Under the pieces are notes generated by a model. It made no database searches and was not told where the DNA came from. It saw only the letters and a program-made list of their open reading frames with translations. Positions 8,388 to 16,349 of a stretch of DNA of 49,999 nt are shown here, in pieces (position 1 is the stretch's first letter; each line of letters opens with the position of its first letter). Position numbers and translations under genes: made by a program. Source of the stretch: DATEPR01 sp036279295 (GTDB lineage Bacteria > Actinomycetota > Actinomycetes > Mycobacteriales > Pseudonocardiaceae); NCBI GenBank assembly GCA_036279295.1, contig DASUJK010000335.1:1-49999 (forward strand), read 5' to 3'.

Positions 8388-9331
8388 TTGGCCGGCGCCT
8401 CCGCGATCATGGCGAGCAGCGTCTGCACGGCGTCCTTGTGCGATCCGTACGGGGCCGCGGCCAGGTAACCGTCCAGGTCCTTCTTGGCCGGGGCGATCTG
8501 GTTCATGCCCATCAGCTCGATCACGCCGCGGGCGTAGAGCGCCTCGGGATACTTCGGCGCGGCGGCGAGCACCTTGTCCACCATGCTCTTGGCGTCCGAG
8601 GTGTTCCCGTCCTGGAACGCGATCAACGCCAGACCGGTGTTGGCAGCCGCGTTGTTCGGCTGGAGCTGGTCGACCGCCAGGTACTCGATGGCCGCCTCGG
8701 ACGGCTCGTTGGCATCCATGTAGGCCTGGGCGAGGTCCAGGTGACCGGTGACGTCCTTGGGGTTCTGCTTCACCTTCGCCTGGGCGTCCGAGATCTCCTG
8801 CAACGTCGCTGCCGACACGGACGGTGTCGGCGAGGCCGGTGCGGCCGGTGCCGCGGGTGGGGCACCGGCCGCACCGATCCCGCCGGTGATGGTGCCGCCG
8901 GCTTGGCGGGGAGTCACCGCGCCGGTCAGCAGAGCCACCGCACCACCGGTGACGATCAACCCGGCGCCGATTCCGACGACCAGGCGAAGCCGGCGCCGAC
9001 GGGGCGCCACCGGCGCTGGCTTCGGGACCGGGCGGATCTCGCGGAGACCCGTGGCAAGTTCTCCGCTGCCGACCCGCCGGTCGATTCGGCGCAGTACGGC
9101 GACGGCCTCGGTTTCCACCGGCCTGCGCAGTGCTCCGTGCTCCTCCTCGGTCAGTTTGCCGACAGCCAGGTCGTTGTCCAGGTCGCGGAGCTGGCGCAAC
9201 AGGCCTCTGCGCAGGTCCTCGTCCGGGTCGGCGTCGTAGTGCAGGGCGCCGGACCGGCCGACCGTGAACGGCCGCAGCACGGCCAGGCCGGCCAGGCCCG
9301 CCAACGCGACGACGATCAGCGTGATGATCAC
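8384..9331 (-). CDS. ccmI: CcmI-like TPR protein of cytochrome c maturation
   Basis: 315 residues. CcmI holds apocytochrome c for the heme ligation complex. An N-terminal membrane segment (residues 2-20, IITLIVVALAGLAGLAVL) is followed by a cytoplasmic stretch with LLRQLRDLDNDLAVGKLTEEE, typical of CcmI, a second membrane segment (about 115-135), a Pro/Ala-rich linker and a C-terminal TPR domain (about 180-310). The GTG start at 9331 has GAGGAGGAA upstream and overlaps the ccmH stop as GTGA; its own stop overlaps hemA. The layout of two helices plus an external TPR domain matches CcmI of proteobacteria. Confidence 0.85.
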   Translation of the reverse strand: MIITLIVVALAGLAGLAVLRPFTVGRSGALHYDADPDEDLRRGLLRQLRDLDNDLAVGKLTEEEHGALRRPVETEAVAVLRRIDRRVGSGELATGLREIRPVPKPAPVAPRRRRLRLVVGIGAGLIVTGGAVALLTGAVTPRQAGGTITGGIGAAGAPPAAPAAPASPTPSVSAATLQEISDAQAKVKQNPKDVTGHLDLAQAYMDANEPSEAAIEYLAVDQLQPNNAAANTGLALIAFQDGNTSDAKSMVDKVLAAAPKYPEALYARGVIELMGMNQIAPAKKDLDGYLAAAPYGSHKDAVQTLLAMIAEAPAK

Positions 9332-9906
9332 GGTTCCTCCTCACGTAGCCGGGCCAGGGCATCGTCCAGCCGCCCTCGGTCGGCGGCGCTCAGCACGGGT
9401 TCTCGGTTGCCTGGGCGACCGCGGGCGGACACCTTCGTCCTGCGTCGTCCCTTGCCGAACACCAGCACCGCGACGAACACGCCGGCACCGACCACCACGA
9501 TCGGCAGCACGTAGGCGATCTGGCCGATGCCCTGGTGCGGCGGGGACAGCAGGACGGACTCGCCGTAGGAGGCCACGAAGTGGGCCCGGATCTCGTCGGC
9601 GGTCCTGCCTGCCTTCAGCTGCTGCGTGATCTGCTGCCGCATCTGCCCGGCCAGCGGCGCGGGGGAGTCGGCCACCGACAGGTCCTCGCAGATCGGGCAG
9701 CGCAGCGTCGACGCGATCTGGTGTGCCTGGAGTGCGAGGGTGGCCGGTGGCGGCTCGCCACGCACCCCGATCACGACCAGCACGACCGCACCCACCACGG
9801 CCACGACCAGCGCGGCCAGCCCGATGATGCCCGTCCAACTGGACAGCCAGCCGGACAGGCGACCACGCGGTTGCTCCTGCCGCACCTCGTCCGCAGCGGT
9901 GGTCAT
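9328..9906 (-). CDS. ccmH: CcmH, thiol reductase/heme ligation subunit
   Basis: 192 residues. CcmH reduces or binds the CxxCH thiols of apocytochrome c and works with CcmF. The signature LRCPICEDLSVADS is present with C70 and C73, after an N-terminal membrane helix (about 26-48). A second helix (about 127-147) follows, as in CcmH/CycL proteins. The ATG at 9906 overlaps the ccmG stop as ATGA, and the stop overlaps ccmI. The N-terminal cytoplasmic extension of about 25 residues replaces the cleavable signal of the proteobacterial proteins. Confidence 0.93.
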   Translation of the reverse strand: MTTAADEVRQEQPRGRLSGWLSSWTGIIGLAALVVAVVGAVVLVVIGVRGEPPPATLALQAHQIASTLRCPICEDLSVADSPAPLAGQMRQQITQQLKAGRTADEIRAHFVASYGESVLLSPPHQGIGQIAYVLPIVVVGAGVFVAVLVFGKGRRRTKVSARGRPGNREPVLSAADRGRLDDALARLREEEP

Positions 9907-10448
9907 TGCGCACCACCGTGCACGAGCGAGTCCAGGATCTGGGTCAGCGTGCCCTCGTCGACAGCGCCGATGACCCGATCGACGATCCGGCCACTCTGGT
10001 CCACCACATAGGTTTCCGGCACGCCACGCACGCCGAAGGCCAACGCGGTGCTGGAGTTGGCATCCACCACGACCGGGTAGGTGCCGCCCACACTCGCCAG
10101 GTAGTCACTCGCGTCGGTGTTGTTGTCCTCGAAGTCGACGCCGAGCATCACGACACCCGAGTCGCGGAACTTGGCCCACGTGTCGTTCAACGCCGTTTGT
10201 TCGGTGTGGCACTCGGCGCACCACGACGCCCAGAAGTTGACCACCACCACCTGGCCGCGCAAGGCGGCCAGGTGGATCGGCGGGCCGTCCAACTCGGGCA
10301 GCGTGAAGTCGGGTGCCGTGCGGCCGACCAGTGGTGACGCGGTCACCGACGGGTCGTGGCGCAACCCGGAGGTGAGCAGTGCCGCCACGATCGCGACGAC
10401 CGCCAGTACCACGCCGAGCAGAATGCCGCGTCGGGCCCGGATGGACAT
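9903..10448 (-). CDS. ccmG: CcmG-type thioredoxin-like protein (ResA/TlpA/DsbE)
   Basis: 181 residues. The N-terminal anchor (residues 8-28) is followed by an external thioredoxin fold with the active site WCAEC (C77, C80), the cis-Pro loop GVRGVPETYVVD and the start GRTAPDFTLPELDG typical of the family. It passes electrons, presumably from the CcdA-like protein at 17.3 kb, to keep apocytochrome cysteines reduced. The family more often has WCPPC or WCxPC; Ala-Glu here is a variant. The ATG at 10448 overlaps the ccmF stop as TGATG. Confidence 0.93.
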   Translation of the reverse strand: MSIRARRGILLGVVLAVVAIVAALLTSGLRHDPSVTASPLVGRTAPDFTLPELDGPPIHLAALRGQVVVVNFWASWCAECHTEQTALNDTWAKFRDSGVVMLGVDFEDNNTDASDYLASVGGTYPVVVDANSSTALAFGVRGVPETYVVDQSGRIVDRVIGAVDEGTLTQILDSLVHGGAQ

Positions 10449-12457
10449 CAGCTTGCTCCTGTCTCGACCGGTTCTCGGGTGTCGGTCAGGTCCTCCTGCG
10501 TGGGCACCGGCGTCTTGGGCTTGCGCCTGCGCCGGGCCGGCAGTGCCGCGATGAGCCCGAACAGCACCATGATCGCGCCGCCGACCCACAGCCAGGTGAC
10601 TCCCGGGTTGGTGAAGAAGCGGAACGTCGCCGACTTGCCGTTCTGTTCCAACCCGAGCACCGAGGAGTACAGATCACTGACCCAACCGCGCTGGATCGAC
10701 GGTGTGCCAATGGGTTCGGAGTTGTTCGGGTACAGGTTGAGCGACGGGTGCATCGGCGCCAACCGGGTGCCGTCGGTCTTCCGGACGGCGATCTGGGTGG
10801 TGAGTACCTGCCGCTGCGGCTGCTTGTCGGTGTTCAGTGCCGTGTAGGTCAGCGTGTAGCCCTGGAACGTGGTCGACTGTCCTTGTTGGAGGGTGACCTC
10901 GGTCTGCTGCTGGAAGTTCGACGACGCGGTGATGCCGACGACGATAATGGCCAGCCCGACGTGCACCGCGAGGCCTGCGTAGCGCCGTCGCCCGTTGCGC
11001 ATCGCCGTCCACCAGGAGCGGTCCACACCCCGGCGGGCAGCCGCGATCCCGGATGCGATCTCAGTGCCGTTGCCGACGATGATCGCGCCGGCCAGCGCGA
11101 AACCCGCGATCGCGTACACGTCGCGCATCCCGGCCACGGCCAACGCGATCACCACGGCCCCCGCTACCGCTCCGGGCAGTCGCAGCCTGCGCAGCGAGCG
11201 TGTCCGGTTGCCCGCCCGCCACGGCAACAGCGGCGCACTGGCCACCAGCAGCAACAGGAGTAGGAACACCGGGGCCAGCGACTCCCGGAAGTACGGGCCA
11301 CCGACGGTGACCTGCCGGTTGGTGATCGCCTGCACGACCAGCGGGAAGATGGTGCCGAGCAGGATGATCCCGGTGACGATCAACAACAGCACGTTGTTGC
11401 CGACGAACGCGGCCTCACGGGAGACCGCCGAGTCGATCTTGGCCGGCGACCGCAGGGTGGGCAGCCGCCAGGCGACCAGGCCGAACCCGACCACCAGGAC
11501 CAGGGCCAGGAAGGCAAGATAGGCGGGCCCGACACCGGTCTGGGAGAACGTGTGCACCGACGACAGCACATTGCCTCGGGTGAGGAACGTGCCGAACGTG
11601 GTCAACGCGAACGCGCCGATCACCAGCACCACGTTCCACAATCGGGCTATCCCGCGTCTCTCCTGGAGCATCACCGAGTGCAGGAACGCGGTGGACACCA
11701 GCCAGGGCAGCAGCGCGACGTTCTCCACCGGGTCCCAGGCCCAGTAACCGCCCCAGCCCAGCACGGAGTACGACCACAGGCCGCCGAGCAGCAGCCCGAT
11801 GCTCAGGAAGCACCAGACCATCAGGGTCCACCGTCGGGTCAGCGCGGCCCAGTGGTCCGACCCGCCGCCGACCAGCAGCGCGGCGACGCCGAACGCGAAC
11901 GGCACGGTGAACCCGATGAACCCCAGATAGAGGAACGGTGGGTGAATGGCCATCAGCGGGTGGTTCTGCAGCAGCGCGGGCGGCCCGTTGCCGTCGTGCG
12001 GCGGGTTGAGCATGGTGGCGAACGGCCGGGACGGCCCGTTGACCAGGATCAGGTAGAAGATCTGTACGGCGTTGAGCACGCCGAGGGCGTACGGGAAGGT
12101 CACCGGCCGGTACTTGCGGAACCGCAGTGCCACGGCCACCGTGAAGCCGGACAGCACCAGGTTCCACAGCAGCAGCGAGCCGTCGTCGGCTGCCCACAGG
12201 GAGAGCACCTTGTAGAAGGTCGGTGTCTCCAGCGACGAGTTCTCCGCCACGTACTTGATCGCGAAGTCGTTCTGCAGCAGCGCGACCAGCATGGCCGCGT
12301 TGGCCGTGGCGACCGCCGCCAACACCGCGAACGATGTCCGTCGAGCGCTGTCCACCAGCGCCGGGTGGCGGCCGCGACCACCAATTGCCGCGGCCACCAT
12401 CCCGTAGGCCGCCAATGCCACGGCTAGCATCAGCGCGAACGGGCCAAGTCGGTCCAT
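10448..12457 (-). CDS. ccmF: CcmF heme lyase subunit
   Basis: 669 residues with many membrane helices. CcmF takes heme from holo-CcmE and joins it to apocytochrome c. The tryptophan-rich WWD motif reads WGGYWAWDPVENVALLPWL, and the conserved HPPFLYLGFIG and NVLSSVHTFS stretches, with potential heme-binding His, are present. The C-terminal external domain (about residues 540-620) precedes a last helix and a basic tail. The ATG at 12457 has GGGAGG upstream and lies two bases after the ccmE stop. It is close to the usual length of CcmF. Confidence 0.97.
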   Translation of the reverse strand: MDRLGPFALMLAVALAAYGMVAAAIGGRGRHPALVDSARRTSFAVLAAVATANAAMLVALLQNDFAIKYVAENSSLETPTFYKVLSLWAADDGSLLLWNLVLSGFTVAVALRFRKYRPVTFPYALGVLNAVQIFYLILVNGPSRPFATMLNPPHDGNGPPALLQNHPLMAIHPPFLYLGFIGFTVPFAFGVAALLVGGGSDHWAALTRRWTLMVWCFLSIGLLLGGLWSYSVLGWGGYWAWDPVENVALLPWLVSTAFLHSVMLQERRGIARLWNVVLVIGAFALTTFGTFLTRGNVLSSVHTFSQTGVGPAYLAFLALVLVVGFGLVAWRLPTLRSPAKIDSAVSREAAFVGNNVLLLIVTGIILLGTIFPLVVQAITNRQVTVGGPYFRESLAPVFLLLLLLVASAPLLPWRAGNRTRSLRRLRLPGAVAGAVVIALAVAGMRDVYAIAGFALAGAIIVGNGTEIASGIAAARRGVDRSWWTAMRNGRRRYAGLAVHVGLAIIVVGITASSNFQQQTEVTLQQGQSTTFQGYTLTYTALNTDKQPQRQVLTTQIAVRKTDGTRLAPMHPSLNLYPNNSEPIGTPSIQRGWVSDLYSSVLGLEQNGKSATFRFFTNPGVTWLWVGGAIMVLFGLIAALPARRRRKPKTPVPTQEDLTDTREPVETGAS

Positions 12458-12459
12458 GT

Positions 12460-13011
12460 TCAGCCTCCCTGGCTCAGGTTTGCGCTGTTCGGCGGCTTCT
12501 CGCCAGGACTGGGTGGCTGATAGTCGCCGTTGTGCTTGATCAGCAGCGTGTCGGAGTGGAACCTGCCGTCGCTGCCCAACGAGCCTTCGACAACCACACC
12601 CTGTCCAGCCTTGAACAGTTCGGGCACGCTGCCGGTGTCGACCACGGTCATCGACTTGGTGCCGTCGGAGACGGTGAACTTCAACAGCTGACCCGCCCGG
12701 CCGACGCTGCCGGGTACGACGTAACCGCCCAGTCGGATCCGTTGCCCCACATCGGCTTTGTGGTTGCTGATGTCGGTGGGGGTCAGGTAGTAGACGAGGT
12801 TGCCGCTCAGGCCGGACACAGCGACCCAGCCCAGTGCGGCGACCACGATGGCCAGGCAGGCGATGATCCGCCACTTGGCCGAACTCAGCCCGCGTCGCCG
12901 CGGTATGTCGTCACGAAAGTCGTCCGGCGTGAGATCGTCCAGCTCAGCCAAGCTGTTCGGGGAGTCCAGGCCGTCGTCCGGCCGTAGACCGTCCCCGGTG
13001 AGCTGGCTCAT
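12460..13011 (-). CDS. ccmE: CcmE heme chaperone
   Basis: 183 residues. CcmE binds heme covalently in the extracytoplasmic space and passes it to CcmF. An N-terminal cytoplasmic tail of about 45 residues is longer than usual and acidic; the membrane anchor is residues 48-68. The OB-fold domain has YYLTPTDI, IRLGGYVVPGSV and ends with KHNGDYQPP, in which H160 and Y164 match the heme-binding H-x-x-x-Y motif (HDENY in E. coli). So this is the histidine-type chaperone, not the archaeal/sulfate-reducer Cys type. The ATG at 13011 overlaps the ccmD stop as TGATG, with GGGAGG upstream. Confidence 0.95.
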   Translation of the reverse strand: MSQLTGDGLRPDDGLDSPNSLAELDDLTPDDFRDDIPRRRGLSSAKWRIIACLAIVVAALGWVAVSGLSGNLVYYLTPTDISNHKADVGQRIRLGGYVVPGSVGRAGQLLKFTVSDGTKSMTVVDTGSVPELFKAGQGVVVEGSLGSDGRFHSDTLLIKHNGDYQPPSPGEKPPNSANLSQGG

Positions 13012-13160
13012 CACGACCTCCCGCTGGCGGCCTTGCGCCCGGCTGCGGCCCGGACCAGTCCGGTGGCGCGGCGGCCGCGCACGGCCAGTCGCCACCGGTA
13101 GCCCACGATCCCCAGTACGGTCAGCGAATATCCGGCCACGATGTAGCCAAGGTCATGCAT
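13011..13160 (-). CDS. ccmD: CcmD-like small membrane protein
   Basis: 49 residues. It begins MHDLGYIVAGYSLTVLGIVG, one membrane helix, and ends in a very basic tail. This is the size, topology and gene position of CcmD, which releases holo-CcmE from the CcmABC complex. CcmD sequences are poorly conserved, so the call rests on position between ccmC and ccmE, the start at 13160 with GGAGG eight bases upstream, and the 8-base overlap with ccmC plus TGATG overlap with ccmE. Confidence 0.85.
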   Translation of the reverse strand: MHDLGYIVAGYSLTVLGIVGYRWRLAVRGRRATGLVRAAAGRKAASGRS

Positions 13161-13932
13161 CGTCGCCACCTCCGGCAACTGCGGCAGCGGCTGCTGCCGG
13201 ACGCGGTGCGCGAGCCCTCGGCGCCGGCGTCGACACGACGGTGCTGGAGGCGCGGTCCTCGATCCGGCCGACGCGCATCCGCACGGCCATCAGGTAGCCG
13301 TAGGCCAGGGTGAACACGACCAGCGCGAACATCAGCGTGAACAGCATGATCGGCGCGATGGTCGGCGAACTGAGCTGCAGGACGGTGGGTCCCTGGTGCA
13401 GCGAGCGCCACCACGTCACCGAGAGGTGCGTGATCGGCACGTCGGCGAATCCGACCACACCGATCACTGCCGACCAGTGCGCACGCCGGGTCGGGCTGTC
13501 AGCAACACGACGCAGGGTCAGGTAGCCGACGTAGATGAGCAGCAGCATCGCGGTCGTGGTCAGCCGGGGGTCCCAGGTCCACCAGGTGCCCCACACCGGC
13601 CGGCCCCACAGCGAGCCGAGAACGATGGTCAGTACGCAGAACAGGACGCCGATCTCCGCCGACGACACGGCGATCCGGTCCCAGTAGGAACGCTTGGTCT
13701 TCAGGTAGGCCACGCTGGCGAGGAAGACCACGCCGAAGGACGCGAAGGCCAACCACGCCGCAGGCACGTGCACGTACATGAGTCGTTGCACATCGCCCTG
13801 ACTGGCATCTGGCGGGACGACGAAGAGCGCGAGCACCCCAGCCGCCGCCAGGCCAGCCACGGTCGCCCAGCCAAGAATGCGCTGGGCGCCGCGGCTGCCG
13901 GCCTTGGCGAGGGCGGTGTTTAACAGCTTCAC
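13153..13932 (-). CDS. ccmC: CcmC heme-handling membrane protein
   Basis: 259 residues, six membrane helices. CcmC presents heme to CcmE. The tryptophan-rich motif WGTWWTWDPRLT lies at about residues 114-125, flanked by the conserved MYVHVPAAW (H55) and a second His in ITHLSVTWW. The C-terminus has an added Ala/Pro/Arg-rich tail of about 35 residues. The start is GTG at 13932 with GGAGGT upstream. Codon 4 is TTA (13921-13923), a codon that in Streptomyces-like bacteria is rare and read by the bldA tRNA. About 100 bases including a long hairpin separate it from the upstream cytochrome gene. Confidence 0.95.
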   Translation of the reverse strand: MKLLNTALAKAGSRGAQRILGWATVAGLAAAGVLALFVVPPDASQGDVQRLMYVHVPAAWLAFASFGVVFLASVAYLKTKRSYWDRIAVSSAEIGVLFCVLTIVLGSLWGRPVWGTWWTWDPRLTTTAMLLLIYVGYLTLRRVADSPTRRAHWSAVIGVVGFADVPITHLSVTWWRSLHQGPTVLQLSSPTIAPIMLFTLMFALVVFTLAYGYLMAVRMRVGRIEDRASSTVVSTPAPRARAPRPAAAAAAVAGGGDDA

Positions 13933-13974
13933 AACCGACCTCCAAGATTCGGCAGGTACTTCTTTGGTGTCTGA

Positions 13975-14029
13975 GAGGTTCTGACACGATGGATGTCCGG
14001 GCTCTCGAACCCCATCGTGTCAGCACCTC
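13975..14029 (-). other. Long intercistronic hairpin between the diheme cytochrome gene and ccmC
   Basis: Arms at 13975-13992 and 14012-14029 pair at 17 of 18 positions, with a 12-bp perfect core (CTGACACGATGG with its complement). On the minus strand it begins five bases after the cytochrome stop codon. There is no T-tract after it, so it may be an mRNA 3'-end stabiliser, a processing site or a leaky terminator that lowers ccmC-I expression relative to the cytochrome. Confidence 0.7.
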
Positions 14030-14033
14030 ACCT

Positions 14034-15455
14034 CTAAATTGACATCAGATACTGCACGAGATCGTTCTCCTCGGCAGCTGTCAGGTTGAGATGGAATGTG
14101 TCGTTGTAGTGCTGGACAACCGAGAGCAGGGTCGGGAACCGGCCGTCGTGGTAGAAGCCACCCTTCACGTGCGTCCACAGACCGGCCAGCGGAGACGTCC
14201 GGTACATGTGGGTGGGCGAGCGATCGGCCTCGAAGTTGTCGATTCCGATCTCCGAACCGGAGTGCAGGTTCTCTCCTGGTTCGGAGAAGGTCGGTGCCAC
14301 GTGGCAGGAAGCACAGTTGGCCTTCCCGCTGAACAGCACCTTGCCTCTAGCAGCGGCTGCTGGATCGAACGTCCCCTTCGGTGGTTTCGGCGCCGCCAGT
14401 GATATCTGGTAGGCCTGGAGTCCCGGTAGTTTCGGTGACACCAGGTCGTTCGTCGTCGTAACGTGACCGAAGTTGTTCTCCGCGGCTATGGGGAACTGAG
14501 CCGCGTTGTCCAGTCTTGCATCGGTGAAGTTCCCTTGGCCGTGCATCTCCAGGATGGCTACAAACGCGTTCCAGTAGGGGATTGATCCCCAACCGGTCCA
14601 TGTATGCAGATTCACCCCGGCCAACCCGAACGCAGGCGGTATCAATGCCGCCGCTGAAGTGCCGTTGGGTTGGAAGGCCTTACCATCCAGGAACAGCTCG
14701 GCGTCGAACTTGCCGGGCCCCCAGGCAGCGAGAACCTTCTTCACGGTGGGAACGTCGGTGTGCAGCAGGTTGGCGATTGGCGTCAGATTCGGCGACAGGC
14801 TGATGATCGTTCCGACGTTCAGGTCCCGGTTGGCCCAGCCATCGAGCCGGTGTCCGATCCCTGGAGCGAAGGAGTTGTCGACGGTCGAGTGACACAGTGC
14901 GCACTCGATGCCGACTGCCTGAAGACTCCCGGCCGAGTTGAAGGTGCCCTTGACACCGACAACCGCGTTCAGCTTGAGGAGAGCCACTGTCGTGGCCGGG
15001 TCGTTCAGATCGACCGTGCCTGCCGTGATTCCGTCCTTGACCGATGCCGGAAGGGCATCGACATCGACCTTGAGCCCAACGGCGAGTGCGGTTGCCGGGC
15101 TGACGCCCGCACCCTCGCCGCCGTTCGCGGCGCCCTCGATGGCCTTGTCGAGTTGCAGCGTGCCACTCCAGAACGGCTCATCACCGAACGTGTCGAAGCG
15201 GAACGTCTGCTTCCCCTGCTTGACCAGAGCCTCGCTAGCGTCATCGCTATCGTGGCTGTACTTCGTGAGCGACGGTCCCGAGTCTGCTGCCGCAGACGGG
15301 GACGGCCCTTCGATGGACCTGAACGCCAACGCTGCGACAACACCGAAGCCAAGCACACCGAGCACGAACATCAACCGACGGGCGCTCCACCTGCGTGGGG
15401 CGGCTTCGGTCGACTCGTCCTCGATGGCCTGGTCGGTGCTGTCCTGATCCGCCAT
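14034..15455 (-). CDS. Membrane-anchored diheme cytochrome c, CCP/MauG-like C-terminal domain
   Basis: 473 residues. One N-terminal helix (about 28-46) anchors an external protein with two heme c motifs, CALCH (C185, C188, H189) and CASCH (C381, C384, H385). After the second heme, MYRTSPLAGLW, GGFYHDGRFPTLLSVVQHYND and the end ENDLVQYLMSI resemble cytochrome c peroxidase/MauG-family proteins. The first 180 residues are not recognised. It sits inside the ccm operon between ccmB and ccmC and is the only visible substrate of the maturation genes. The start ATG 15455 has GAGG eight bases upstream. Sampled stretches are about 57-58% G+C (69 of 120 bases at 14401-14520), below the flanking genes, which hints at separate acquisition. 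Its electron donor and substrate are unknown. Confidence 0.9.
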   Translation of the reverse strand: MADQDSTDQAIEDESTEAAPRRWSARRLMFVLGVLGFGVVAALAFRSIEGPSPSAAADSGPSLTKYSHDSDDASEALVKQGKQTFRFDTFGDEPFWSGTLQLDKAIEGAANGGEGAGVSPATALAVGLKVDVDALPASVKDGITAGTVDLNDPATTVALLKLNAVVGVKGTFNSAGSLQAVGIECALCHSTVDNSFAPGIGHRLDGWANRDLNVGTIISLSPNLTPIANLLHTDVPTVKKVLAAWGPGKFDAELFLDGKAFQPNGTSAAALIPPAFGLAGVNLHTWTGWGSIPYWNAFVAILEMHGQGNFTDARLDNAAQFPIAAENNFGHVTTTNDLVSPKLPGLQAYQISLAAPKPPKGTFDPAAAARGKVLFSGKANCASCHVAPTFSEPGENLHSGSEIGIDNFEADRSPTHMYRTSPLAGLWTHVKGGFYHDGRFPTLLSVVQHYNDTFHLNLTAAEENDLVQYLMSI

Positions 15456-15476
15456 GACCATCACCTCGAATCTATA

Positions 15477-15491
15477 ACTAAAAACTTTTAG
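15477..15491. promoter_or_regulatory. AT-rich palindrome upstream of the diheme cytochrome gene
   Basis: ACTAAAA and TTTTAGT are perfect 7-bp arms around a single C. It lies 22-36 bases before the cytochrome start codon, in a short gap after ccmB where the sequence turns strongly AT-rich, unlike its surroundings. This is a plausible operator or promoter element giving the cytochrome gene its own control. Confidence 0.5.
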
Positions 15492-15551
15492 TCTTAGACA
15501 GTCTCGACTCGTCCCCAGGGACTGTCAAGGGGTTCAGTCCACCCTGGTGGG

Positions 15552-16349
15552 TCAGTCCTCCATGAGGTGGGCGAAAACCAGGAATCCTGTAGCCACAAAG
15601 GTTGCGTCGAATGCGGCCAGTAGGCCCAACCATCCGGCAACCTGATCCGTACTACCGGCACTGAGCGACGACGTGGCGCGAATGGCGGCAATCAGCACCG
15701 GACTCACCAACGGCAGCACCAGCAACGGAAGCGCGGCCTGTCGACTCTTGGCCGCGACCGCGAGCAACCCGAGCAGGCTGCCGATCGTGGCCAGCCCCAA
15801 CATGCCCAGCAGCACGGTCAACGCCAGCAGGAACGGGTGTGGCCCGATGGGCATGCCGAACAACACGATCACCAGTGCGGTGGTCGCGACGAACAGCACC
15901 AGAAGTTGGACGAGGGCGGCAAATGCCTTGCCGAGGTAGATCGCACCCTTGTCCACGGGGGCAAGCAGTAGTCCTTCCAGCGCGCCACCATTTGCCTCGG
16001 CTTGGTACGACCGGTGGAACAGCTCCACCGCGGCGAACAACGCGGCCAGCCACAGCAGTCCCGGCGCGGTCTGCACCAACAGGGTGCGGCCCGGCCCCAG
16101 CGCGAAGCCGAACGCCAGCAGCATGGTCGCCGCGAAGGGCAGCACCGACACCAGCGCGTAGCGACCGCGGTACTCGATCCGCAGATCCTTGACCGCGATC
16201 GCCCATGCGGCACTGGCGATTCGCGGGGTGGCGGCGCGGGTCCGTGCGGGTTGTCTCGTAACGCTTGGCCGCCGCACGGCTTCCGTCGACGAGCCGGTCG
16301 TTTCCGTCGTTTCCGTCGTTTCCGCGGTACGAGGGGTCACCGAAGTCAT
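15552..16349 (-). CDS. ccmB: CcmB heme exporter membrane subunit
   Basis: 265 residues. The first 50 residues are a Thr/Glu-rich cytoplasmic extension (TAETTETTETTG) not usual in CcmB. Six membrane helices follow, with AIAVKDLRIEYRGRYALVSVLPFA, the typical CcmB opening, and GGALEGLLLAPVDKGAIYLGKA, the coupling region conserved in the family. CcmA and CcmB form the ABC part of the CcmABCD complex. The ATG at 16349 overlaps the ccmA stop as ATGA. Confidence 0.93.
   Translation of the reverse strand: MTSVTPRTAETTETTETTGSSTEAVRRPSVTRQPARTRAATPRIASAAWAIAVKDLRIEYRGRYALVSVLPFAATMLLAFGFALGPGRTLLVQTAPGLLWLAALFAAVELFHRSYQAEANGGALEGLLLAPVDKGAIYLGKAFAALVQLLVLFVATTALVIVLFGMPIGPHPFLLALTVLLGMLGLATIGSLLGLLAVAAKSRQAALPLLVLPLVSPVLIAAIRATSSLSAGSTDQVAGWLGLLAAFDATFVATGFLVFAHLMED

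Noticed and set aside
13933..14033. Simple intrinsic terminator that would separate ccmC-hemA from ccmAB
   Set aside because: The hairpin is strong but no T-tract follows and no clear promoter for ccmC is visible after it, so it is reported as an intercistronic hairpin of unknown role.
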